A stretch of 35,948 bases of DNA from Candidatus Omnitrophota bacterium (lineage in GTDB: Bacteria > Omnitrophota > Gorgyraeia > 1-14-0-20-64-10), in assembly GCA_016177405.1 (NCBI GenBank), contig JACOVG010000010.1, forward strand, positions 1-35,948, written 5' to 3'. This document shows, piece after piece, positions 9,552-21,100 of the stretch. A model generated the notes under the pieces. It was given only the letters and a program-made list of their open reading frames with translations, was not told the origin of the DNA and searched no databases. Position 1 is the first letter of the stretch, and every line of letters begins with the position of its first letter. A program made the translations under genes and the position numbers.

Positions 9552-10398
9552 CGGCCGGGCCGATCTTCATCTGCACACCTTCCATTCGGACGGGACCTTC
9601 TCGCCCGAGGAGGTGGTCCGGCGGGCGGCCGCCCTGAATCTCGCGGCGATCAGCGTCACCGACCACGATTCGACGGCCGGGCTTCCGGCGGCTTTCAAGG
9701 CCGCGGGCGATAAATTGGAGATCCTCACCGGGGTGGAGCTCACCGTGGTTTTTAAGGCCAGGGAGCTGCACCTTTTGGGCTACGGCTTCGATCCGGCCGA
9801 CGAAACCTTCCGGGCTTTCCTCGGCCGGATGCGCCAGTACCGGCAGGACCGGATCCGCGCCATGATCGATCGCTTGAAGACGAAGGGGATCGAGGTCACC
9901 TTCGAAGAGGTTCAGGCCGCCGCCGGCCAGGGCATCATCGGAAGGCCCCATCTGGCGCAGGTGCTGGTGGAGCGGGGCCTCGTGCGCGGCCTGGACGAGG
10001 CCTTCGAGCGTTACCTGGGAGATCGCGCCCCCTGTTTCGTCAAGGGGGCCACCTTGACCGTTCCCAATGGGGTCAAACTCATCCGGGACGCCGGCGGCGC
10101 GGCGGTCCTGGCCCATCCCTTCCGGCTCATCCAGGAATCTTGGCTGCCGGAGCTTGCCGACTGCGGCGTTCAAGGGATCGAGGTCTTCCACACCGATCAT
10201 TCGGCCGCTGTCGCCAAGCGCTACGAGCGCCTGGCCCGCGAGCTCGATCTTCTGGTCACGGGCGGGTCCGACTGCCACGGGTTTCGGAAATCCTCCGGGC
10301 CCACCCTGGGCACGGTGACGGTTGCCTACGACCGCGTGGAGCGTTTGAAGGCCGTTATCCACAAACGGGGTCAGACCCCTCCTGTTGAAAACTCTTGA
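9529..10398 (+). CDS. PHP domain phosphoesterase
   Basis: ADLHLHTFHSDGTFSPEEVV, ISVTDHDSTAGL, GVELTV; GTG start at 9529, overlapping the end of nusB. Confidence 0.88.
   Translation: MNPPPLRNGRADLHLHTFHSDGTFSPEEVVRRAAALNLAAISVTDHDSTAGLPAAFKAAGDKLEILTGVELTVVFKARELHLLGYGFDPADETFRAFLGRMRQYRQDRIRAMIDRLKTKGIEVTFEEVQAAAGQGIIGRPHLAQVLVERGLVRGLDEAFERYLGDRAPCFVKGATLTVPNGVKLIRDAGGAAVLAHPFRLIQESWLPELADCGVQGIEVFHTDHSAAVAKRYERLARELDLLVTGGSDCHGFRKSSGPTLGTVTVAYDRVERLKAVIHKRGQTPPVENS
10354..10394 (-). repeat. 41-bp palindromic dispersed repeat, copy 1 (GAGTTTTCAACAGGAGGGGTCTGACCCCGTTTGTGGATAAC on - strand)
   Basis: 34/41 identical to 26274-26314 on the + strand; core GGGGTCTGACCCC is palindromic. Confidence 0.75.
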
Positions 10399-11491
10399 AG
10401 CGGATAGGCGATTTATGCGTCTGGCGCTCGCGCTGGCGGCCCGGGCGCGCGGCCGGACGCGCCCCAACCCCATGGTGGGAGCGGTCGTGGTCCGGCAGGG
10501 GCGCGTGGTCGGGGCCGGTTTCCATCGCAGGGCCGGCGCTCCGCATGCCGAGGTCCTGGCCCTTCGCCGCTCCGGCCCGCGCGCCCGCGGCTCGACGCTG
10601 TACGTCACGCTGGAGCCCTGCGCCCACTTCGGGAGAACCCCGCCGTGTGTCGAGGCGGTCGTGAACTCCGGCGTCCGGCGGGTGGTCGCGGCGATGACAG
10701 ACCCCAATCCAAGGAACCGGGGCCGCGGCCTTAAAAAACTGAAAGCCCGCGGCCTCTTGACCCGGGTCGGAATCCTGGAGAAAGAGGCCCGCCGGCTTAA
10801 CGAACCCTTTATCAACTGGGCCACCCTGGGGCGCCCCTGGGTGACGGTGAAGGTGGGGCAGTCGCTGGATGGCAAGATCGCTACCCGCTCCGGCGCCTCC
10901 CGCTGGATCACGAGTCCCGCGGCCCGGCGCTGGTCGCAGGCCTTAAGAAGCCAGGCCGACGCCATCCTCGTCGGGTCAAGAACGGTTTTGCTCGACGACC
11001 CGGAGCTGACCATCCGGGGGGCGGGGCCCAGCCGCCAGCCGATCAAGGTGATCCTTGATTCGCGCCTTTCGACGCCCGTCACGGCGAAGATCTTTCGTTC
11101 GAAGACACCGGTGATCCTGGCAGCTCTGGCCACGGCGCCCCAACGCCGGGCGGCGGTCCTTGAGCGTGCCGGGGCTCAAATCCTGCGCTTGCCGGGCCGG
11201 GGAGGCCGCCCGGATCTTAAGGCACTGCTTAAGGAGCTGGCCAAAAGGGAAGTGACGCATCTTTTAATCGAGGGCGGCGGCGAGGTGATCGCCTCCGCCT
11301 TGAAGGCCGGCGTGGTGGATCGAATGATCTTCGTGATCGCTCCGACGGTGATCGGCGGCCGGGAGGCGGTCACCTCGGTGGAAGGGGATGGGGTGGAGCG
11401 CCCCAGTCAGGCGCTGCGTTTTCGGGAGATCGTGGTGGGCCGGTTCGGCCCGGATCTGGTGGTGACCGGATATGTTCAGCGGCATCGTTGA
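10385..11491 (+). CDS. ribD: Bifunctional riboflavin deaminase/reductase RibD
   Basis: MRLALALAARARGRTRPNPMVGAVVV, HAEVLAL, LEPCAHFGRTPPCVEAV; start TTG 10385 or ATG 10415. Confidence 0.95.
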   Translation: MKTLEADRRFMRLALALAARARGRTRPNPMVGAVVVRQGRVVGAGFHRRAGAPHAEVLALRRSGPRARGSTLYVTLEPCAHFGRTPPCVEAVVNSGVRRVVAAMTDPNPRNRGRGLKKLKARGLLTRVGILEKEARRLNEPFINWATLGRPWVTVKVGQSLDGKIATRSGASRWITSPAARRWSQALRSQADAILVGSRTVLLDDPELTIRGAGPSRQPIKVILDSRLSTPVTAKIFRSKTPVILAALATAPQRRAAVLERAGAQILRLPGRGGRPDLKALLKELAKREVTHLLIEGGGEVIASALKAGVVDRMIFVIAPTVIGGREAVTSVEGDGVERPSQALRFREIVVGRFGPDLVVTGYVQRHR

Positions 11492-12044
11492 AACCACCGG
11501 CCGAGTGGTCGGCCGGCCTGCCGGGCGGTTGATCCTCGCGCCCCGAAAGGCCCTGGCCGGTCTTCAGGTGGGGGAATCGGTTGCCGTGGACGGCGTTTGC
11601 CTCACCTTGGACTCCCAGAGGGCCGGCCGCTTGACCTTTCGCCTGCTTCCTGAAACCTGCCGGGTGACCACCTTGGGGGGCCTTCGGGCCGGAGAGATGG
11701 TCAACCTGGAGAGGTCGTTGAGGCTGGGGGCGCGCGTGGGCGGCCACCTGATGCTCGGCCACGTCGACGCCATGGGAACCCTGCTGAAGCGCCTCAAGCG
11801 GAAGGGAGTGCTCACCCTGGAGATTCGAATCCCCAAGGAGCTTTCGGCCTGCCTCACGGCCAAGGGGCCCATCGGGGTGGATGGGATCAGCCTCACCCTG
11901 GACCCCAAGATCGAGGCCGGCCGATTCCGGGTGCACCTGATCCGCCACACCCTGGCCGTGACGACGCTCTCCATTAAGGAAGCTGGAAGCCGCGTCAACC
12001 TGGAGGTGGATCTCGTCGCCAAGTATCTGCGGGGCATGCTATAG
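11472..12044 (+). CDS. ribE: Riboflavin synthase alpha subunit
   Basis: MFSGIVETTGRVV, VAVDGVCLTL, GHLMLGHVDAMG, IGVDGISLTL. Confidence 0.95.
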   Translation: MFSGIVETTGRVVGRPAGRLILAPRKALAGLQVGESVAVDGVCLTLDSQRAGRLTFRLLPETCRVTTLGGLRAGEMVNLERSLRLGARVGGHLMLGHVDAMGTLLKRLKRKGVLTLEIRIPKELSACLTAKGPIGVDGISLTLDPKIEAGRFRVHLIRHTLAVTTLSIKEAGSRVNLEVDLVAKYLRGML

Positions 12045-12052
12045 TGAGAAAA

Positions 12053-12526
12053 ATGACCATTCAGGCCGTCCCTCTTTTCCTCGCTCTTCTGGCGTTGCAG
12101 CCTTCGCCCGCCTGGGCCCAGACGCCGTATCCCTCGGAGGAGGCCCTGGTGGAGCGGGCGGTGGATGGGGACACCGTGGTCTTAGCCGGCGGCCGGCGGG
12201 TGCGCTACATCGGAGTGGACACCCCGGAGATCCATCATCCCAGGAAGCCGGTGGAGTTCATGGGGCGGGAGGCGATGAACTTTAACCGCCGCCTGGTGGA
12301 GGGCAAGAAGGTCCGCTTGGAGTTCGATGTCGAGAGGTACGACCGGTACCGCCGCCTCCTGGCCTATGTGTATCTGACCGATGGAACCTTCGTGAACGCC
12401 GAGCTGGTCAAACAGGGTTACGCCCAGATCATGACGATCCCTCCCAACGTCAAGCACGCCGAGCTTTTCCTCAAACTCCAGCAGGAGGCCCGCGAGGCGA
12501 AGCGCGGCCTGTGGGGCAAGAGATGA
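12053..12526 (+). CDS. Secreted thermonuclease (SNase) domain protein
   Basis: Signal peptide MTIQAVPLFLALLALQPSPAWA; VDGDTVVLAGGRRVRYIGVDTPE, RYDRYRRLLAYVYL, AELVKQGYA. ORF can also start at GTG 12044. Confidence 0.88.
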   Translation: MTIQAVPLFLALLALQPSPAWAQTPYPSEEALVERAVDGDTVVLAGGRRVRYIGVDTPEIHHPRKPVEFMGREAMNFNRRLVEGKKVRLEFDVERYDRYRRLLAYVYLTDGTFVNAELVKQGYAQIMTIPPNVKHAELFLKLQQEAREAKRGLWGKR

Positions 12527-12541
12527 GTCAACCGACAACAG

Positions 12542-12590
12542 GTCATCCTCGCGAAAGCGAGGATCAGATTCCCGCTTTCGCGGGAATGAC
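12542..12590. repeat. Composite palindromic (REP-like) element
   Basis: Outer GTCAT/ATGAC; inner hairpins TCCTCGC-GAAA-GCGAGGA and ATTCCCGC-TTTC-GCGGGAAT. Confidence 0.8.
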
Positions 12591-12591
12591 G

Positions 12592-13872
12592 ATGGTTTCC
12601 CTTATCACGTTTTTTCTATTGTCTTCGACGGGCTGCGTGAAGCGGACGATCGTCATCGAGTCCAATCCCCCGGGGGCGAAGGTCTGGATCAATGAGCATC
12701 CGGCCGGAACCACGCCGGTGAGCCACGAATTCATCACCCACGGCCGCTACAAATTCCGTCTGGATAAGCCCGGTTTCAGGGAATTGACGGTCCGGGAAAT
12801 GGTGCGGGCCCCGATTTACCAGTGGATTCCGCTCGATCTGTTCTTTGAGCATCTTCTGCCGTTTCACCTGGAGGATCGCCACGCCTTCCGGTATTCGTTG
12901 ACCCCGGAATCCCCTAAGGAGCGGCTGGGTAAGACTCCCGCGTTCGAGCTGCCCCAGATCGAGGCCGATTTGCGCAGCCCCGATCCCGAGAAGAGGAGAC
13001 AGGCCTGTTTCCTTCTGGCGGGAAGGCGGGACCCGGCCACCGCCCAGGAGGTCCTTCAGGCGACGCGAGACCCGATCCCGACGGTGCGCTCGTCGGCGCT
13101 GTCCGCCTGGCGGGCAATCCGGCAGGCGGAATCCCTGGATCGGCTTGAGGAAGCTCTGCGGCTGGATCCGGATGACAACGTGCGCTGGCAGGCGGCCATC
13201 GAGATGGAAGCCCTGGCGAGCCCCAAGGCGGTTCCCGCCTTGATCGGCGCTCTCAAGGATAAGAAGCCGCTGGTCAGGATCGGAGCGGCCGAGGCGCTCA
13301 ATGGAATTCCGGACCCCAAGGCCCTCGATCCGTTGATCGCCGCTTTGCGAGATAGGGAAAGCCCCGTGCGCAGGGCGGCGGCCCAGGCTTTGGGCAAGAT
13401 CGGCGACCGGAAGGCCGTTCGCCCCCTGACCCGCGCCCTCCGCCACCATGATTTTCAGACCCGGAGAAAGGCGGTCGAGGCGCTGCGCGGGCTTAAGGAT
13501 CCGGCCTGCGGCCCGGCCCTCGTCCGCACCTTCACCGACTGGGACCCGAAGATTCGAGACACGGCCACCCTGGCGCTGATCGAGTTTGGCGACGAGCGGG
13601 TCGTGCCGCCGCTCATCCGGAGCCTCAAGGGCTGGAAGCCGTGGACCCGGGAGCATGCCGCCCGCGCGCTGGGAGGCCTGAAGAATCCCCGCGCCATCGA
13701 ACCCTTGAAGCGGGCTCTGCTTCGCGAACCCAATCCCACCGCGTACGCCGCGATGTCCGAGGCGTTGGTCGCCCTGGGGGTTGCCATTGAAAAGAGCTGG
13801 ATCAGGACCTTCGCCCCGCCGAAGGAGGATGAGCTGAAGGGTAAAAAAGACTGGCGCGAAGGAACATCATAG
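12592..13872 (+). CDS. Lipoprotein with PEGA domain and HEAT/PBS-lyase-like repeats
   Basis: Lipobox LLSSTGC; IVIESNPPGAKVWINEHPAGTTPVSHEF (PEGA); repeated ALKDKKPLVRIGAAEALNGI / ALRDRESPVRRAAAQALGKIGD. Confidence 0.85.
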   Translation: MVSLITFFLLSSTGCVKRTIVIESNPPGAKVWINEHPAGTTPVSHEFITHGRYKFRLDKPGFRELTVREMVRAPIYQWIPLDLFFEHLLPFHLEDRHAFRYSLTPESPKERLGKTPAFELPQIEADLRSPDPEKRRQACFLLAGRRDPATAQEVLQATRDPIPTVRSSALSAWRAIRQAESLDRLEEALRLDPDDNVRWQAAIEMEALASPKAVPALIGALKDKKPLVRIGAAEALNGIPDPKALDPLIAALRDRESPVRRAAAQALGKIGDRKAVRPLTRALRHHDFQTRRKAVEALRGLKDPACGPALVRTFTDWDPKIRDTATLALIEFGDERVVPPLIRSLKGWKPWTREHAARALGGLKNPRAIEPLKRALLREPNPTAYAAMSEALVALGVAIEKSWIRTFAPPKEDELKGKKDWREGTS

Positions 13873-13878
13873 TTTCAT

Positions 13879-14122
13879 CTGGAAGAGGGGGGTCTCCCAG
13901 GTGTCTTCCAGGGTGGTACAGGCGAGGCTGGGGGGAGATGGGAAATCGCCCCCCAGCCGTCCGATCGCTTTTGCCGGAGAAAGGAGCCATGAGGGAAGAA
14001 CCAGGCAGTGGTTCTTCCCTCATAATGAGCCACGACCGTTGAACGTCCAGCATAGGAGTTTGCCGGCAGGAAAGCGTCAGACAGTGCTGATCTTATCGGG
14101 TAGGAAAATTTAGTGGCTCATT
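13879..14122. other. Intergenic cluster of perfect inverted repeats (possible structured RNA) upstream of tRNA-Pro
   Basis: CTGGAAGA/TCTTCCAG (13879-13886/13904-13911); GGCTGGGGGG/CCCCCCAGCC (13926-13935/13949-13958); ATGAGGGAAGAACC/GGTTCTTCCCTCAT (13989-14002/14010-14023); AATGAGCCAC/GTGGCTCATT (14024-14033/14113-14122). Confidence 0.55.
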
Positions 14123-14197
14123 CGGGGCGTGGCTCAGTTTGGCTAGAGCGCTGCGTTCGGGACGCAGAGGTCGCCAGTTCAAATCTGGCCGCCCCGA
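14123..14197 (+). tRNA. tRNA-Pro (anticodon CGG)
   Basis: Acceptor CGGGGCG/CGCCCCG, anticodon stem-loop CTGCGTTCGGGACGCAG, T arm GCCAGTTCAAATCTGGC. CCA not encoded. Confidence 0.95.
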
Positions 14198-14307
14198 TAC
14201 CCACTCCCAGACGGCCAGTTTGAACGGTGTTCAGGATCACCCGACGATTGGCAGCACAGGGAAGATATGGCCGGCTTGCCGGACCATCAACTTACAAGGC
14301 CGGCCAC

Positions 14308-14323
14308 AATCTGGCCGCCCCGA
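14308..14323 (+). repeat. 16-bp perfect duplicate of the tRNA-Pro 3' end (AATCTGGCCGCCCCGA)
   Basis: Identical to 14182-14197. Confidence 0.85.
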
Positions 14324-14356
14324 CAAACTTATCATCTCATTTAGAATTCCAATGGC

Positions 14357-14662
14357 ATGCGGGGAAATCATACGGTAAAGAAGGCTCTTAAACGGCTGCA
14401 CGTCTACTGGAGCGGGCGGGTTCAGGGGGTGGGCTTCCGCTACACCGCCGAGACGGCCGCCCTGGAGTTGGGGTTAACCGGCTGGGTGCGCAACTGTCCC
14501 GACGGCAAGGTGGAGGCCGTGGTGGAGGGGGTCCCAGAGGCCCTGCGGAAGTTCGTCGATCGGATAGGGCAGGGCCCCATGAAGCCGTACATCCGGAACA
14601 CCCAGACAAGCGAATCGGAAGCCACCGGCGAGTTCGACGATTTCGGCATCCGGTTCTATTAA
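14357..14662 (+). CDS. acyP: Acylphosphatase
   Basis: VYWSGRVQGVGFRYTAETAALELGLTGWVRNCPDGKVEAVVEG. Confidence 0.96.
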   Translation: MRGNHTVKKALKRLHVYWSGRVQGVGFRYTAETAALELGLTGWVRNCPDGKVEAVVEGVPEALRKFVDRIGQGPMKPYIRNTQTSESEATGEFDDFGIRFY

Positions 14663-17244
<2,582 letters not shown>

Positions 17245-18161
17245 ACTTCCTTCATCTGGAGCGGGCCTTAAGCGCCAACACCGTCGCCGCCTACGGGCGG
17301 GACCTGCGCCAGTTCGCCAAAAACCTTAAACCCCCCAAGCCGCCCGCCGAGGTCGCCCGCGCCGACGTCCTTCGCTACCTCATGGGGCTTAAAGAGAGCA
17401 AGCTGGCCACCACCTCCATCGCCAGGAAGCTCGTGGCGATCAAGGTCTTCTTCCGCTTCCTGGTTTCCCAGGGGGCCGTCCGAACCGACCCTGCCGGCCC
17501 CATAGAGACTCCCCGGCTCTGGAAGACCCTGCCGGAGGTTCTCAATGTGGAAGAGGTGACCCGGCTGCTTCAGGCCGTCGGCGGCCGAAAGGCCAAGGAG
17601 GTCCGGGACCGGGCGATCCTGGAGCTGCTCTACGCCTCGGGCCTTAGGGTTTCCGAGGCGGCCCAGCTTACCCTTTCCGACTTGAACCAGGAGGCGGCCT
17701 TTCTGCGCTGTCAGGGCAAGGGAGGCCGGGAGCGGGTGGTGCCGGTGGGCCGCCAGGCGCTGGCCTGGATCGGCCGCTACCTCACCCAGGTGCGGCCCGG
17801 TTTTAAAACGGAGTCGCCCAAGCTTTTCCTGAACCGGTTCGGCAAGCCCCTCTCGCGCCAGTCGATCTGGATCCTGATCAAGCGAAGCGCCGTGGCAGCC
17901 GGCATCAAGAAAGAGATCAGCCCGCACACCCTGCGCCACTCCTTCGCGACCCATCTTCTTGAGCGGGGGGCGGATCTTCGGGTGGTGCAGGAGCTTTTGG
18001 GCCACGCCAACATCGCCACCACGCAGATCTACACCCACGTGGACCGGGCGCGCCTTAAGGCGATCCACGCGAAGTTCCACCCGCGCGCTTAACTGTTAAT
18101 CGTACGCTAACTTTCTATTGAAATTAGACTGCCCACCCAGTAAGCTTATTTTTGTTTTCCA

Positions 18162-21100
18162 ATGACCCCGACAAAGAGGTTTCCCACGCGCTGCCTCGCC
18201 GGCGGGCTGATTCTCGCCCTGGCTTGGCCGATCCACCCTGCCCATGCAGTCCGCGCCACCGCTGCCCAGGAAGGGACCTCCCGCGCTGGTCTCGAGGAGC
18301 GCCTCGTCTCCGGCCCGCCACATGATCGGCGGACAGGCCTGGAGGAAGAAGAAGAGAGGGAGATCACCGAGAAGCAGATTGTGGCCCGCTACAGCGGGGA
18401 TGTCCTGATGGCAGGGGGCTCCTTGAAACTGCCGCCGTTGGCGTCGGTGGCAGCCCTGGTTCCTTTTCCGGGAGAGAACCTTCTTGGGGTTTTAAGCGGG
18501 GAGAGCCTCGATCTCCTGACGGCCTCGACGGCTTCAGGAACTCCTTTTATGCCGGTTGTCCACTTAACCCCTGGTCCCTTTGCGGGCCCGGTCCATGCGG
18601 TGAAGGCGGGCGAGGATCTCCTGGTTCTTCATCCCAACGGTTCGGGTTCTCGATCCTATGAGCTGGAGCGCTTCCATCTGACCTTCGGCGGCTTGCCCTC
18701 CGGGGCTCTTCAGCCGTCCGGCTTTGACGCGAGGGGATACGTGCGGTCGAGCGAGGGAGCTCCCCTGGGCCTGGTCTTCGATTCCAAGCACCAGCGGCTC
18801 ATCCACTTTGTCCTGAACAACAGTGGCTACCGAAAGGATCTCACCGTTGAAGTTCGACAGAGGCACCAGTCGGGTTATGCGCGAAAGAACTCCGAGGAGA
18901 TCGTTTTTTCCCGTTCCCTCACCTATCCTTTAGCGGCGGCCTACGACGACACCCGCAAGGGAAAGGAACGGATCTGGGTTCTGGATAAAGAAGAGGACGG
19001 CTTCTACCTCAAGGCCTACGCCTGGGATGTCAGTCTGGAGGAGTACAGAAGGGCCGGTTCGATTCTTTTGCCAAGGCGTTTGGCAGACCGCATTCCCTGG
19101 AACGAGGAAAATCTTCATCTCGGGATGGCGGCTGACCCGCTCACGCAGAACCTTGTTGTTGCCCATCCTTATCCAGATGTCCGGGCCGCTTCATCCACCC
19201 TGCCGGAGGTCTGGATTTTAAAGCCCACCCTCTCGGGCCCCAAAGACGATCTTGAGAAGGTTGACGTGGAGGGAATCTTCAAGGTTCTTTCTGGACCCCT
19301 CGACCAGATGCCTGTGGCGATGGGCTCTGACGGCAACCCGGCGATCGGGATATGGAAGCCGGGGACAGGGGGCAAGGCGGGCGAGATCCTGCTTTTACCC
19401 CCCTTGCGGGAACTGAAGCTCTCTGTGGATTCGGCGCGGTCACAAGCGGCCTCGGCCATCTGGTTGAGGCCGCGGCCCTACCCTTATCCTCCTCGGGAGA
19501 TCAGAAATCCTGTCGGGGTCCAGCTCAAGGAAGCTTCCCAGGGAAGGTGGGCGGCAGAGGTTTGGAGCGGTTCCGGGCAAGGTGGCTATACCCTTTACAG
19601 GGCCTGGCTGGATCCTCACCAGGTGGTCAGCGGCGTGATTAAGGGTCCGCTTCGTTGGCTTCCGGATAAGGATGAATACCGGGGAAGCAAACCGCAGGAG
19701 CTTTACCGCCGAGCCGAAACATCCACCTGGCATGCCGAGGCGGTTACCGGACGGACCAAGAATCCCGACGACCTGCTGGCCCCCCTGGCGATCAAGGTTC
19801 GCCGGACGAAAGGAAACTTGGGGGAAACGGTTCCCATAGAGATGGGCCGGAGACTGAACAAGGTTGAAGGAGAGCTTTGGGTTGCCTGCCAGGAGACAGG
19901 ACAGAATGAGCTGCTGGTTCTTGTTCATCGCCAAGATCCGGCCTGGAAGAATCCGGAGCTTGGGCTGGTCAGGTTTCAGATCAAGGAAGGTGTCATCCAG
20001 GTGGTGGAGGGGCCGGCTTGGTTCGGCTTTCCGAAGATGGGAGAGTCGCCCTACGGCCCGGACAACCGCCCCATCGGCCTGACGGCCGCGGATGGGGCCT
20101 TTTGGTTCTTTCACTCTGCGGTAGACCAGCCGGAGCGTCCGGTCCGAATTGACCTCGCCTCTCTCAAACCCCAGGCCGGCTTTGGCCCGCCACATGACCG
20201 GCAGGCAGGCCTGGAGGAGACGGAGGTAAAGAACAAGGATCCTCTCGAGGCCTTGGAGTTGGAGTCGGCGGGGCTCTACCTGAAGGGGGATGTCGGGGGA
20301 TCAAGGAAAATCATGGAGGGGTTTCTGGTTGACCCCATGATCAATCCTTATCCTGTCGCTCGGGGCCTTCAGGCCGCCTTCCTTCTGGAGGGGATACTTC
20401 AAAGTCTGCCGGTGTCTTTTAATCTGGGGACGCTTCTAGAGATGTTGGACATCTGGGGAAAGGCAAATACGACAAGCCAGCAGAACCGCACCTGTATTGC
20501 CCTCGCCGTGCGAATGATGGGCCTGGTGGACGAAAAGGCGAAGGAGGCTTCAGGGACATTGCCGGAGGGCCTGCTCGTTTTTAAGGACCGGCTGGCAGAG
20601 TTCATCAGGAAGAAGGAGGAGGAAGAGATATTGAAGATCCTTCAGTCTCGCCTCCGGATGGCCGGACCGCAGGTGACCAGCGCGGAGCTCCGACAGGCGA
20701 TCAAGGAAACGTTTGCGGGGATGCCGGACGATGCGAAGAACGAGGTCACGCGGGGGATTGGGAATGTGCTGATGGAAAGAGCCCTCGCTGAGGCTTCCCG
20801 GAGGAGAGAGACTTTTGGCTCCCCGGAGGCCCTGGCCCAGACCCGGTTGGGCGGCGTCATCGTCAACAGCCCCCTCGACCTGACACTTCAGTGGCGGGTC
20901 CAGGCCGGCGTGGTCAAGCTTATCGGATGGAGGTTTGATGCCGGAGGCGGATCCATCAACGCGGGAAAGGCGCTGGCCAACCACAACGTCCTTTTTGGCC
21001 TGGTTGCCCTGACGGGAGAAAACAGTTTGGACAGGTTATGGCAGGCGAGTTTCGCGGCCCGTGAGATCCTGCCTATCTTTGTTCAGGTTCCGGGCTTTTA

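Noticed and set aside
13901-14113. 70-aa ORF in the region before tRNA-Pro
   Set aside because: Covers perfect inverted repeats and lacks coding character.
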